Shown piece after piece: positions 25,911 through 54,500 of a DNA stretch of 64,000 bases. Made by a program: the position numbers and the translations under genes. A model generated the notes under the pieces. The model saw nothing but the letters and a program-made list of their open reading frames with translations. It did no database searches and had not been told where the DNA came from. How positions within the stretch are numbered: position 1 is the first letter of the stretch; each line of letters starts with the position of its first letter. The DNA is taken from the NCBI RefSeq assembly GCF_036324505.1, contig NC_086370.1, forward strand, positions 2,929,953-2,993,952, written 5' to 3'. The stretch is from Eleginops maclovinus. Taxonomy: Eukaryota; Chordata; Actinopteri; Perciformes; Eleginopidae.

Positions 25911-26484
25911 TAAATATATAGTCATATAGTAAATGAAATGTAATTTGTTACTTTCCCACACTACCCTGAATAGAGTGAAATATGCAATATGGCTGTTCGT
26001 AACCTTCTGTGTGTTAATGGTGTCAATATTGCTCATAATTTAGCGAGACATATTTTTACTATTGCTGTTAATATTGTGTCATTAGGAATGGCAGTAGATT
26101 TTCCCACAATATTTCTGCGTTGGTGGACAATGGTTTCAGTTAATTTAGTTTCTTTTTTAGTGAAGCATCAAATATATTTAGTGTGCTTAAATAAAACACA
26201 TAGCTAAAGACAGTGCTGTTTTGTCTTTAAAGGGCAGTACAAATTCCATACATATTAAATTCTTCTGAGGTCAAATTGATTTGAATAATAAACATATGTG
26301 TATTAGCAAGTGTGTGCTAAACTATTTGAATAATGACAAACAAATACATGAGCAAATTGATGACTTCACATGATAACAAAATCAACACACTGCGTTTATT
26401 CTTATACTAAAGACTCCCTCTCCTGCACACAGGAAAACCCTGATTGGTCCAGAGCAGTGAGCAGGAAGTGTTGACCTACCTCCA
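25911..26484. other. Sequence upstream of rasgrp3 exon 1
   Basis: AT-rich, no repeat recognised. A pyrimidine-containing acceptor (CTACCTCCAG, ending 26484) sits 10 bp before the rasgrp3 start codon, so the start-codon exon probably begins at 26485 and follows a non-coding exon further upstream. Confidence 0.45.
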
Positions 26485-26494
26485 GTTTGGGATT

Positions 26495-42063
<15,569 letters not shown>

Positions 42064-42900
42064 CTTGGTCTCGTTGGTGAGGGACAGTCACAGAGATCCA
42101 GGAAGCCCCTATCGGCTGCAAGCAGGAAGCTCTTCTCTCTGGGGGACGTGCTGGGCTGCCTGCGCCCCCCCGTCAGTGACCTGGAGCTATCCTGTCCTTT
42201 GTAGACCTCAGCACAGGTGGAGATGCATGTGGTTCCCAGTAGCTGTATGAAAAGACATAATGTGTGAGCTCAGTGGATGATGGACTAACACCTGCTGTGT
42301 ATCACACTGTGACACCTTCACCTGATCCTGTGAAGTGTCTTTCGGCTGGGGATGTTTGGGATGTACACAACATCAGCACTTGGAAAAAGTAAAGGAAACG
42401 TTTTTTAACTTCACGAAAGTTTGAAAAAGGTTCAGTGTAGGGAATCAAAGACAGCCAGTAACTTTTTGTAACTGCTTTGAATGCCAGCTTGGGGACGACA
42501 AAGTAAAAGCCTGAACTAAAGAAAGAGAAGAGCAAGTTCTTCCCAAGTGGAAATGATCTAAAAGATCATGATGGATATGGGAGAGAGTGTAAAAAAAGGG
42601 AAGTCAAAATGGAGAAGAACGTTAAGGGAATCCAACCCTCCTGACATACAGAGCAGTGAAGATGGACCACTATGGACCCTGGAGTATTTATGGCCAATAT
42701 TTCTATTTATTCCTAAATGTTATTTATATTTGCACACTACAGTGTGTTTAAACCTTCCTATTGTTTAATATGTAAAAAATGACATTTCTCTCAGCATGAC
42801 ATATGATGATTAACTGGCCTGACTCCAGCATTGCCCAATGAGAATCCATGTCATTTATAACTTTAACAGAAGCTCAAATAAAACACATCAAAGAAGTTCA
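42064..42900 (+). other. rasgrp3: rasgrp3 3' UTR and polyadenylation signal
   Basis: No further coding exon is recognisable beyond the terminal exon. AATAAA at 42877-42882 is the first good polyadenylation signal, so the 3' UTR is probably about 830 bp. Part of this stretch (42064-42204) stays open in frame; see the finding on the alternative C-terminus. Confidence 0.6.
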
Positions 42901-44404
42901 TTGAAATACAATTGTTTATCTATGTTATATATTCATTAACATTCTCATAATTAAATGCAGACAATCACATTGCCACTAAATGAACATTCAACAGTACAGC
43001 CTCTCTGTCCAGCGCCCTCCCCCGAAGAAACTATTTTATGGGTCTGCCTTTGTCATTCACTGCTGAGCTCTGCACACGCCCAATGTGACCTGGATGATTC
43101 GTCTAATGTTAAAAAAGAGAAGCCGGTCTTGCTGCTCTCCCTTCACTATTTTCTGTGTTGTAAGCTGATTCTAGTGTTCCATTGAAAAACAATTAAGTCA
43201 GCTAATATGTTGCATTTAAATATGATTGTAAATGTATATATGAAAGCTAATATATACATCACAATGTTTTTTGTATTTTACTATTTCATATTTCAAAAAG
43301 CTATTTTAAATGTTCCTAACCAGGGCACAAAGATTGCCTGTCGGTTCTTTGGATACTTACACAATCTTTATAGATTTAATAGTTATTATTTTTATCGATA
43401 AAACATAGAAAAGATACTTCACAAACAGCAAATGAAACAGAATGCTTTCATGGAATTAATATCGAACCCTTATCTGTTTAAAGTCACAGTCACTTTGCCG
43501 TTAATAAAACTGAAACCGTTAGGAGATAAAAACAGGCTTTTTGATAACATCATTTTGAAATAAAACAGTCTATTACATTTTTTTTAAAGCTAATTCTACT
43601 TAATTAGAGAATGAATTAAGCAATTACTGTTTCATGTATGTTATAATGCCATCTCTAGTGTAAAGCACATTGATTTTTAAAGAATCAAACCACGAAGTAT
43701 GATGCTGAGAAGAGCTACAAAAGCTTTGGTCAAAAACTCAGAAGAATAAAATAAGTTGATGGCCCGGAAGCAACAACAATGGAGTTTCCTAATCAGAGCT
43801 ACATGTGACAGACAGTCTGGCACTGTGGTTGTGCTCAGAAGAAAGCTGTGGACTGTATGGACCTGCATCAGTCTGCAGGAAGAGAAATCAGCTAAGGATC
43901 CACATCTCACTACACCAGGATTTATCAGCATTGGTGATTTAAAAAAAAAAGTAGATGCCTTTTAATAATTACAACAAAATAATGTAAGAGAACATGGCAA
44001 CCATGTAATAGGGGATCACACATTAAAAGTGTCAGGTGAGTGTGACATGAAGAGGCCTTCATCAGCAGGTGAGTCTGACATGGAGAGACCGGTTTGTTTG
44101 TGCTCGTGGTGGATGGTTTAAAACGACATTATGAACATTACATTGTGTGATCAACATATACTTAAGTGTTTGCAAAAAATATTGTATATTGACTTTCCAA
44201 ATCTAAATCAAACCAAACCTTATAGACTTCTCTCATTTTACGGGTACTGATTTGTAAATGTTTTAATTTTACTACTAAATCATTTGCCTGAACTTTGTGT
44301 TGTCAAAAAATGTGAAAGAAAGGTGTAACGCCAGATTCACATTTGCCACCCACAGGGGAGGGCTGCAGTGACTGAAGGTGTGGCTGACCTAACATTGGTT
44401 ACAT
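42901..44404. other. Intergenic spacer between convergent genes
   Basis: AT-rich, no supported exon. A less AT-rich stretch at 43760-43965 has an open plus frame of 69 codons with no family features or splice context. Confidence 0.4.
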
Positions 44405-44595
44405 TACATGTCACTTGTTAGACGCTTTAGTCCAAAGTGACTTAAATTCAATACTGTGGAGAATCCCCACAGGCGCAATTTGGGGTGAAGTGTCTTGCCC
44501 AGGGACACAGCGTCATGCTGACTGCAGTAGGGACGGAACCAGTGCTCCCGATCCGAAGTTCAGCACACTAAATCAATGAGCGACAGCCTCTCTCC
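44405..44595. repeat. Dispersed fish repeat, copy 2
   Basis: GACGCTTTAGTCCAAAGTGACTTAAATTCA, GGGGTGAAGTGTCTTGCCCAGGGACAC, CTGACTGCAGTAGGGA and GGAACCAGTGCTCCCGATC follow the same order as 22570-22745. Confidence 0.6.
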
Positions 44596-45019
44596 ATAGC
44601 TGGAGGGGAACATGTGCCTTTTCTAGTATCACATTGCTGGGAGATGACTCCATGCTCATCATGAACTGACTGACACATCTGGGTTGAACTGGCCGAGAAA
44701 AGGGAAAGACCTGTGCAGATGTTTGAACAGCTTTCTCAAAGGATTGCATTACAGAAAAGTTTAGCACTGCCACCTCACAAGAGAACTGAAGAACCTGCAC
44801 TCCTTTAGTCATCAGTGCTGCTTTGGTGTAATGTACATTAGGAATGTCAGATGAGTTTTATTGAAGGATTCATTTCCATCTGAAATAAAACATCTTTCAC
44901 AAATCCATTGTATTAAGATAACTTTATAAAAAATTCAAATAACAAAGCGTTTGCAATAAAGTACCATTGGAGGTTACAGCAAAGTGTTTTTACATTTCAA
45001 TGTAATAAAGATGTCAACT

Positions 45020-45584
45020 GAACAGACACATTTATTTAGAACTCCTTGACCACACCCTTACAGGGTTATGCAAGGTTGCTACCTGGATTTCCCCTTGATC
45101 ATTTGTGATTTCATTCCTCAAACAGAAATACAAAACAATGCAATTTAACTGAATCAGTAGTACCAACTCCATAAAAATTAAAATTAAAAAACTGTTAAGT
45201 ACCATACATGCCAAAATTATAGACACGTTCCAGTGCAACCTCGAACATCTGTGTACATATCCAGTGACAACAAAGAATCCAGAAACATTGAGACTGATGA
45301 TGTGGCATCACGAATCAAACAGAAATAAACAAAAAGCAGTTGGTCTATACTCTAGAGCTAAACAGGGATCCAACAGAGCCCAACCGATTTAATAGGGAAC
45401 TCATCCTCTGGCTCCTGAGCTCCTGGGCTGGAAAGGACTGCTCCATCTCCCCAGAGAAACATCTGTAGGCGGTTCTACTCTTTCCCTGGGATGCATTCAT
45501 TTATCAGTTCATGGTTACATCAATTTTACATTCACAGAGCCATATGTGCATCCACCTATCCATATCATTGGTTCCATAGTGTGT
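45020..45584 (-). other. cdh1: cdh1 3' UTR
   Basis: Downstream of the cdh1 stop (minus strand), the first good AATAAA is at 45036-45031. A second candidate lies at 44862-44857. The 3' UTR is therefore about 560 bp, or about 740 bp if the distal signal is used. Confidence 0.55.
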
Positions 45585-48500
45585 TTACAGCATGTCATCA
45601 TCTTCTCCTCCTCCGTACATGTCGGCCAGCTTCTTGAAGCGGGGCCCCCAGTCACTGAGGCAGTCGTAGTCCTGGTCCCCGCTGCCCGACGAGTTCAGCG
45701 AGGAGAGGCTTCCCGAGTCAGATCCGCCTCCCTCATAGTCAAACACCAGCAGGGAGTCGTAGGGGGGGGCAGTGGGGTCGTTGTCAGCGGCCTTCAGGTT
45801 CTGAGAGGAGCAGAGAATACACGTTGTCATTTAACAGAACCTTTATTCAGTACCACTTCACAATAAGTCTACCCTTATAAAGGATTCATAAAGGGTTTAT
45901 AATTAGGTTGTAAACACTTAATCATTAAGAACCATTTACAAACCAGTTCTAACATTTTTCATACATCAACAGGCTCCTAATTTGGCGGGATGACTAAGCA
46001 TTATATTGGCTTCCTAGCTGACTTAGTCTTCTTCATCAGACTACATCCTTGGGTTGCAGTGGAATAGTCAGTATATCTTAGGAAGGTTCCTAATGGAGTG
46101 AAATGACCCGGAAGTCCCTCAGTGGCAGCCATGATAAGAGCTATGTGAATTCTCTAGATGATAGGAAAGGAGCTCTGAAACTTCCTTTATAACCTCCTTT
46201 AGCTTTACGAAAGGAAAGGAGAAAATGCTGTCCCACAATGCCTTGCGGCCACAACATTTGCCGTGACACAACATTCAGTCATTCACGGAAACAGCCGATC
46301 GTGGCGAGAAATGCGCGCAATGAAAACTACGGTGCTGATTAAGCAGTTTGAAACTTATGCCGTAACTTGACAAAGGATTCAAGTGGATTAATACGTGTGG
46401 ACCGGAGGGTGAGGCTGACGAGTACAAGTTTCACTTTCCTTTTTTATTTCAATTCCAACCTTTGTAATGACTCACTGTTGTCCACGTTCATAAAGCATAA
46501 AACCAGCACCATCAGAGCACGGTGCAAAGTAGATGCGCTTTATAGAAACTGTAGTCCCCCACAGCAGACGCACATTGACAACGTCCGCTGACACATCACA
46601 AATACAAGTGATAGTGTAAGTGCAGTCGGATTCTCAAAGCACCGCAGCCTCTTTTCACAAGTCCTTTTGAATTCTCCTATCCACTATTCCTTAACCCCGT
46701 GACATTTCACGCGAAGGTTAAGGAATAGCAGATGGGAATAGACAATAGGAGCTGATTTTTTGACAATTCCACCTAACCTTGGTATCTGTTGTTCACCGAG
46801 TTGATTCTCCCCCCCATCCATCGTGATGTTTCTTGGCATTTCATGTCTTATAAAATCTTAATAATTTATAAAGTGTTCACAACCTTATAAAAAAATGTAT
46901 TACAAATTATTCGTAAACCCTTTATAAGGGTAATCTTGTAAAGTGGTACCCTTTTTATAAAAGCAGCAGGTTTCCCCACACTACTTTTGCAACCATCATG
47001 GTATAATAAAACCGCCAAGTAAATCGGGGACGCATTTTAAGTAGATCTTTTTTAATTGGTCGTAGACAACGAGGGCATCCACCTGGTGTCGGTATGATGC
47101 TACCGGGTAAAGGAAGCAGAGATTTGAGCAGTGATAAATCAGAATTTGAATGTTAGACTCACATCCACGATGAAGTTGCCGATTTCGTCTGGGTTGGCGG
47201 GGCGGGGCCGGTACAGAGGAGCCGGCATGAAGTTTGGCACCACGTCGTCTCTGAAGACGTCGGGCCGGTTGTCCAGCCCGCGGTGGAGAACACTTAGATC
47301 ATAGTCCTGAGAAGGGGGGATTAAAGAAAGGATAAGGATTCATAATATATCAGTTTATATTTTTAGATGGAACATGCCGTGTTCTACGAAGCGGAATTAC
47401 ATACTCCTTTTTAGGCCTGAATGCACTGTGCTTCATCAATAGAAGGGGTGGGTCCAAAGGTTTAAGATACTAAACATAGTTAGTGGCAGGTATATATACA
47501 CCATGATATGGCAAATGTATGCACATATTGAATAAAGTGTAAAGGAAAAAACTGTTTGACTGTTGATTATAAGTAATCCAGTACATTTCAGAGTGAAGTA
47601 TTGTTTTTACGCGACTTCATTTATCTGACAGCTTGTTTACTTCGCAGATCAATATTTAACACTAAAACTACCCAAAACACAGAATGCTGCCACCATGCTG
47701 CAACAATGCTAATTATCCAGAAATGTTATGTACAATTTGCTAAGATATGTACATTTCATCTTTAATTCTGGTCAAGGCACAATTTCTCCACAACTGAGGA
47801 TTACACTGAGCCTGACTGAGCCCCGTCAGAAAGAAAAGGAGCAAACCTTCGTCTTCATTTACCTGATCGTCCTCTCCGCCTCCCTCTTCATCATACTTAT
47901 AGATGTTGTCCCGGATGTCTTCGTCCTGCAGTAAAGGCACCTTCTGCTCTCCTCCTCTCCGTCTCGCAAACAGAAGCAGCAGCAACACCAGCACTGAAAC
48001 CACAGAGCAAAGATTATCACAACACAGCAGAGAGGTACATTAACTCATCATCATTCTATCAACCCCAAATACAAACAAAAGTTTCCGTAATCCTTAGTTA
48101 CGTTTAAAACTGCGGTTGTAACTGTTGTCAGATCCCTGGAACATTCAGAACTTCTCTGGCTACACCAATCACAGTGAGGTTCTTTATTTGGTCCTTCAAG
48201 GAAAACTGAAGTATCTTAGGGTTCCAAATACAAAGCTCTAGTTTTCAACAGGTCAATGATCCCAAGCATACCCCAAAGTCCACCAAGGCTTAGTTTCAGA
48301 AGAAAAACTAGAAGGTTGTAGATTGGCCGTCTAACCCCACATAAAATCTCTCTTATACCTTTAAAAAGGCGGTTGCAAAACGCACACCTAAGAATATTCC
48401 TGAACTGGAGGCCACTGCGCATGAGGAACGGGCTTAGACTCCTCAAGAATGCTGTCACAAGCTGCTGTCTGACTATGCATCACGTTTGCTGCAGGTCAGA

Positions 48501-51500
48501 ACAGCTAAAGGGTGCTCTATTAAGTACTGAAAGTGCTGAACATAAAGGGGTTTAATCATTTGGAGCCTGCATTGCTCATTAAAAGTAGTAGTAGTATTGT
48601 GTGTTGAATTTGGATAAAAACACTTGTAATATTAGTTTAATTTTACTTCTTAAAACGGTTCATTTTAAATGTGTATTGCAAACAGCTGGGAAATTGTACA
48701 TTTTGCCAATAAAGCTAATGTGCAATGCGAATCATTCCGAGTGCAACTGATTATGTCTTTTACATGGAAATTGCAGTTCCTGGAGTTATGATACAAATCC
48801 TTACACACAACACTAATGTAGTATGAGACTTACTGAGCAGCAGAAGGATGCCTCCCAGTATTCCCAGGATGACAGGCAGGTCGGGGCCCCCTGCCACACG
48901 GCCTTTGCAGCTCACGTCCTCTCCAGTGCAGTCACACACTTTGGCTTGCAGCGTGCTGTCCTGCGCATGTCCCTGGTTGTCTGCAATCCTCAGGACCACA
49001 GTGTATTCTCCACTGGGCAGCTCTGTGGCCAAATTCAGGATAATGCCCGTTTCTGCAACAAAGAGGGATAAAGGGAAATGTATGTTATAGACACTTCACA
49101 GTTTGTCATTTTGTCTAATTCCAACGGTATTTTCACAAAACACTCAGTGAAGCACACATTTTATGATTGCCTGTTTTCCACAAAGATCTTTAAACACCTC
49201 TTGGCCTGAACAAAGACGATTCATTTTCCCATGCTGCTTTAGCCTTCCAAATAAACTCCAATCAATGAAATCTCAGCAAACTATTTCTAAACGTATACCC
49301 AACTGAAGCATCTCTGATCTAATAGCTGAAACTTGTTTAATGTGGGTGCCTTATTTTCTTTGATACCCAATATGACCTTTATCTAAACATAACAGCAAAA
49401 CTTTGAGGAAGCTGTTCCTGCTTTTAGGCCGATAAAATCATTCTCCTCGTACCCCAGTAGATATGACCCACGTGCTTTTCCTGTGACTAGCTATTTCAGT
49501 TTGTGGTTTATTAAGTGGAAAACAACCATTCAGTCGGGATTCAAAAGTGTACATACTTGATCCATTCATCCTAGCAGTCCAGTTGCTCTTGGTCAGGCCC
49601 TCCAGAGACACGCTGTACGGAGCAGCAAAGCCTGGTCCGTCTTTATCCGTCACTGTCAGCAGGTGGGAAGCCGATTCCTTGTTACACAGCTGAGAAAACA
49701 CAATGTCAGACTCCTGTTAGAATTTATTGCGTCATCTTATAAATCACAGCCATCACAGAATAAAAAGTCCTAAACCCAGAACATTTAATCCTTGTCTTTA
49801 AGGAAAAAGAAAGAAACGTACCGTGATTAAACGTTCAGTTATGGTGGGGGCATTGTCATTCACATCTTCGAGTTGAATGGTGAGAGTGCCAGTTCCTGTG
49901 GCTGGGACTTCATCTGGGGAGGGGACAGACAAACATTAACATCAGGAGAACATCATTTTAGAAAAGCTTAAGCATCACAGGGAGATAGAGCCACATTTGT
50001 GTTGAAGCAGTGCAGGTAAGCATGTACAGCTGCAGGTCCTGCCACCTACCATCGTCATATGCAGCAATGAGAGCGATATATTTGTTGTCGTTGACGAAGA
50101 TGGACTCTCTGTCCATGGCGTTTTTCACTTTGATCAGGCCTGTGTCTTTGGCCACTGTCAGCCAGCCAGCAGAGTCTCTAATTATTTTATACCTGCACAT
50201 AAACAAGAGGATCGCAGAAATAGGTTAATAATATGCAGGCTTACCAAAATCATGTTTGAACATGGGGTGTCACTGTTCCCTTAAATTTGTTAAGATATTG
50301 TGGTAATTTCAGCGGGAGACTTTCTTTTTCTTTGGCTGCTCATTAACAAACTAAAAACTAAACATTTAGGATTATTTAAGCTGCATGTTAAATGCAACAG
50401 CGAGATTTCAGACATGATCCATCTTAGTTGCATCATCACCTAAGCTGAATTCTCGATATTATTTCTCAAAGCAAGAAGATGAAATGGATGTCAAGCTCCT
50501 GATAGGCTGGAACAGAAACTGTGTGTCAGACCAGCTCGACAGAAATCTGCCGGCAGAGCAACAGCTGGTGAGTTGGCATGAGGGGAGCAGCCAGCAGAAA
50601 CATCATCACGACTTCCATTTAAGCAGGATCGACATCTTAATCTAACCAAGAAACATTGCATACAATCACAAGAGAAATCATTCCTCGACTCCAATAGGTT
50701 TGAAAAAAATGACACAAAACTAACTTTATAGAAACATGTTTAAATTGAGTAAATCTTTCTACTTCCTATAATGTTAATAATTGCAGCAGCAACAAAAACA
50801 ATAGAACTCCAATCTGTATATTCATCACATTAGATTATTCCTCCCGTAAACTGTCCCGAGAGCTTTTGCTCCACTATCTGCACGGTTGCTTTTCTGATGA
50901 AGAAATTAGTTCACCGTCAGCAGGCTCTGACTAGTGATGAATACATTCCCCATGTTGCCTTTCTGAGGGAAGAGGGTTGAAGGGATCACCTAAAGCTTGT
51001 TTAAGAATGACAGGAAATGTGGTACATGGTACATGAGATTTGGTTCTTACATGACTTTCTGTTTTCGGGCATAGTCTGGGTCAGAGGCGGTGTACTGCAC
51101 CACTTCAGCATCCACGACAAGGTCCTCCCGTACAGTCACTTGCTTCTCTTTTGGCTCAAAGATTGGGGCTTCATTGACGTCCTCCACAGTCACCACCACT
51201 GTGGCCGTGGCAGTGGGCAGAAGAAAAGCAAAGGGAACCTCATTCTCCACGGCAACCAGCAGAGTGTGCTTGCCACTCTTCTCAAAGTCGAGACTCTGGT
51301 TGGATGGAAGATAAAAAGCACAGCGACAGTTCATCACAGCTCACACTGCGGTACAACCCAAACGGTACCTTTTTAAATGAGATAACAAACTAAGTGTTTT
51401 CTGACAACAGAGCAGGTTGATGATGTATTGTAACAAGCACTGTAATATTGTGCCTCCCTACCTTGACAGTAGAGATGACTCCTTCATGTTTGTTGGTTCC

Positions 51501-54500
51501 TGTTTTCACTGTGAACAGTCCTCCGGGATCACCGTCAACAATGGTGAACTTGGCGTTCCAGGCTGGGGAATGTGGCTCGTCTCCATCGGTGACAGACATG
51601 GTGACTACCTGAGTGTCCGCTTTATTTTCAGGTACTGATGCCTCGTACTGTTAGGATTGAAGGGGGGGGTAAACAGTACGTTTTTACTACTAGTAAAATG
51701 ACAGAAAGCAGTCTTAATCGTAATAATTGTTTACATAACGAAAACAGACATGATTTCAGTCTCAAGGATGTTGTACTTACCAACGGCTGAATGAAGACCG
51801 GAGTGTTGTCGTTGCTGTCTGTGACGGTAAGGATTACTTTGGCTTCCCCGTCCAAGCCTTCTCCCTTCATGTCAGCAGCCTCTACTATCAGAGTGTATTT
51901 TGGGTATTTCTGTTGAAAGAGACACATGGAGTTTAACACAACAGGAAGGCTTAGATGATTTACTGTCATTCTACAGAATCCAGTAGAAAGCTTCAAGAAG
52001 AAACTTTTAGTCTAGTCCTATAAGCCTCAGCTGGTGATATGTTACATGATATCACCTTCTCTGGTCCAATTTATTCAAATATTCCTTTCTCTTAACACAG
52101 AAGCAAGTGTGCTTTGGAGGTAATCTCAGAAATTAATAGTTATTGTGAAACTAGCTAGTTTCCCTCAGGGGAAGGCATGGTTATATTTCTGTCTGCCCAT
52201 CTGTCAGTGGACAGATGTGTCGCTGCGATAGCGTGGCCACTGTACAAGAAGCCGTCGAGAAGCTATACAGATGTGGAGTTTTGATCAGAAGAGAGTTCAA
52301 TAATGGCAATGATCAGAATAAGGGGGTGGCAAGGGGCTGTAAGATAACATTACAGACCAGTACAGAAATATGCGTCAGGTCTGAAGAAATAAACAGCGCC
52401 CAAGCTTACTTTACACCAGCCTTAATGAAACAAGTAGATTGTGTGAAGCAGGTGATTTAAAAGGTTACATGTGAAAGCACACTAAGACAGGTGAAATTGG
52501 TTTTAGTAAGTTTTACCTCTCTGTCTAGCCCACCGGCATTGACTCTGATGGCCCCGGTTTTGGGGTTGATGACAAACAGTAAGTCACTGGGCAATTTTGG
52601 CTCCTGGTCTGTAATTCTGTAGAGGATATCCGAGTTGTCATTAAAGGGCTCATCAGCGTCGGTGGCAAGAACCGTGATCACCTCCAAACCTGAAGAGAGG
52701 AAAGTGCAAATGATGTTTAGACGTTTCTGTTCTCAGAACACAAAGCTGTGCTTGTATGATGTTTTCTTTCCAACCTAACTATGTGATTGTGCTCTGGCTC
52801 AGTGAAGTCATTTTGGAGTTGTCATACCCCATAAACAAAAATGACCTAAATATGATCAATAGCTAATTCCAACTACCATAATGCATTTTGCACAACGTAG
52901 ATTTAGAAACTTAAACATTCTTGAGCCAATTATTTCTTCTGGAATACACATATTTCCACCTGGAAAACATTTTTGGATTCACTGACGGTACCTATTGTTG
53001 AGGCCTCAGCCACTTCTCCCAGGTAGGTGTCTTGAGAGAAAACAGGTTTGTTGTCGTTCTGGTCGATCACTCTCACATTAATATCCATTGGTGCCTCGGC
53101 ATTTCCTGAGCCATCTGCTACAGCGTGTGCTTGGAACTGAATACAACAATAACATCTGTAATATAGATCTATACATGCAAGTAATAGCCATGTTTCCATT
53201 CTATATTGCTAGCATGTATAGACACTGTTTTTCTGAAGGTGCAAGCACCAACAGAAGTAGTGTTTGATACCAAGAGTTTTTATTTTTGGATAGGTATTGC
53301 TTTCCAGACTAAACAGCCTAAACAGCTGGGATCATTCCTATCAGTCAAAAATGGTACCGGTGCATAAACACATTTAGTACTTCTGACAGTGTTTCATTTG
53401 TCTTGTGTAATATTCTAATCTTCTCGGATACTGAATTTGGAGTTTTAATTTGCTGTAAGCCGTAATCATCAAGATTTAAACAAATAAACGCTGGAAATAA
53501 TTCACTTTTTTGCAATGAATCTATATAGTATACGAGTTTAACCTTTTACATTTAATTAGACATGAATTTACTTTTCCACAATATTCTAAGGAATTGAGAT
53601 GCACCTACATGTAGTAATAGGAATCTTTCTTTTTTGTTTAATTCTGATTATAAACCAATACATTCTGAAGGGAACTTGAGCACAAAGCACGTTCAGATGT
53701 CTCCCTCTGATCCTGACACAAAGACTGTGTATTAAACTAAGATCATTGATGTGCTTACTTGGTACACGGCTTGCTGCTCTCTGTCCAGTGGTTGTGTGAG
53801 GTACAGAGTGCCAGAGTTTCTGTCCATGGTGAAGAGGCCAACAGGCTTCTGATCAGCTCCTGGACCAGTGATGCTGTAGTAGATCCTCTTTATCTTATCC
53901 TCATTGGAACGGATCTGGAGAAAACACCACAAGGCCGAGTTAGGGCTGACTACATTAGTTACAATAATGCAAAAAGGGTCACACTGGTTAGAATTAAACT
54001 GAATTAACATCTCTGGGGTACAGCCACCTATAGTGACCTGGTTACAATAATCTACTCCCTGTTTTCAGGACCACAAGCCAACTGTACGGGGATAAGGTCA
54101 TATCAGCCGCAGAGCGCCTGAGGACAACCTTACCTTTTCATTTCCGGGTGAAAGGATCATTAGAAAGAAACTTTTTGCACAATCAAACAAGGTTTGCATG
54201 GTGTAGTGGGCTGAGACCCACACAAGAACATTTGAAGCTATGTATATTAAATTAAAAAAGAATAACTAATCAGAGCTGAATGACAGCAGCAGTAAGCATG
54301 AAGGAGCCCTCCTTTCCATAAACAGATATTTAAAATAAAGTTTAGGGGAAAAGTGAAGGGGCTTTAGTTCCTCTTACCTGAGAGACTTTCAGTGGGAAAG
54401 GTCCTCTGCTGTTCTCAGGAACACTGATGTCAGGAATGACCCAATCCCTCTTCCTCCTGCTCAGCCCTGCACTACGTTTGGGAAAATGCAGAATGGGCAC

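Noticed and set aside
43677..43965. Pair of overlapping 69- and 84-codon frames between the two genes
   Set aside because: No similarity, splice context or codon pattern supports them.
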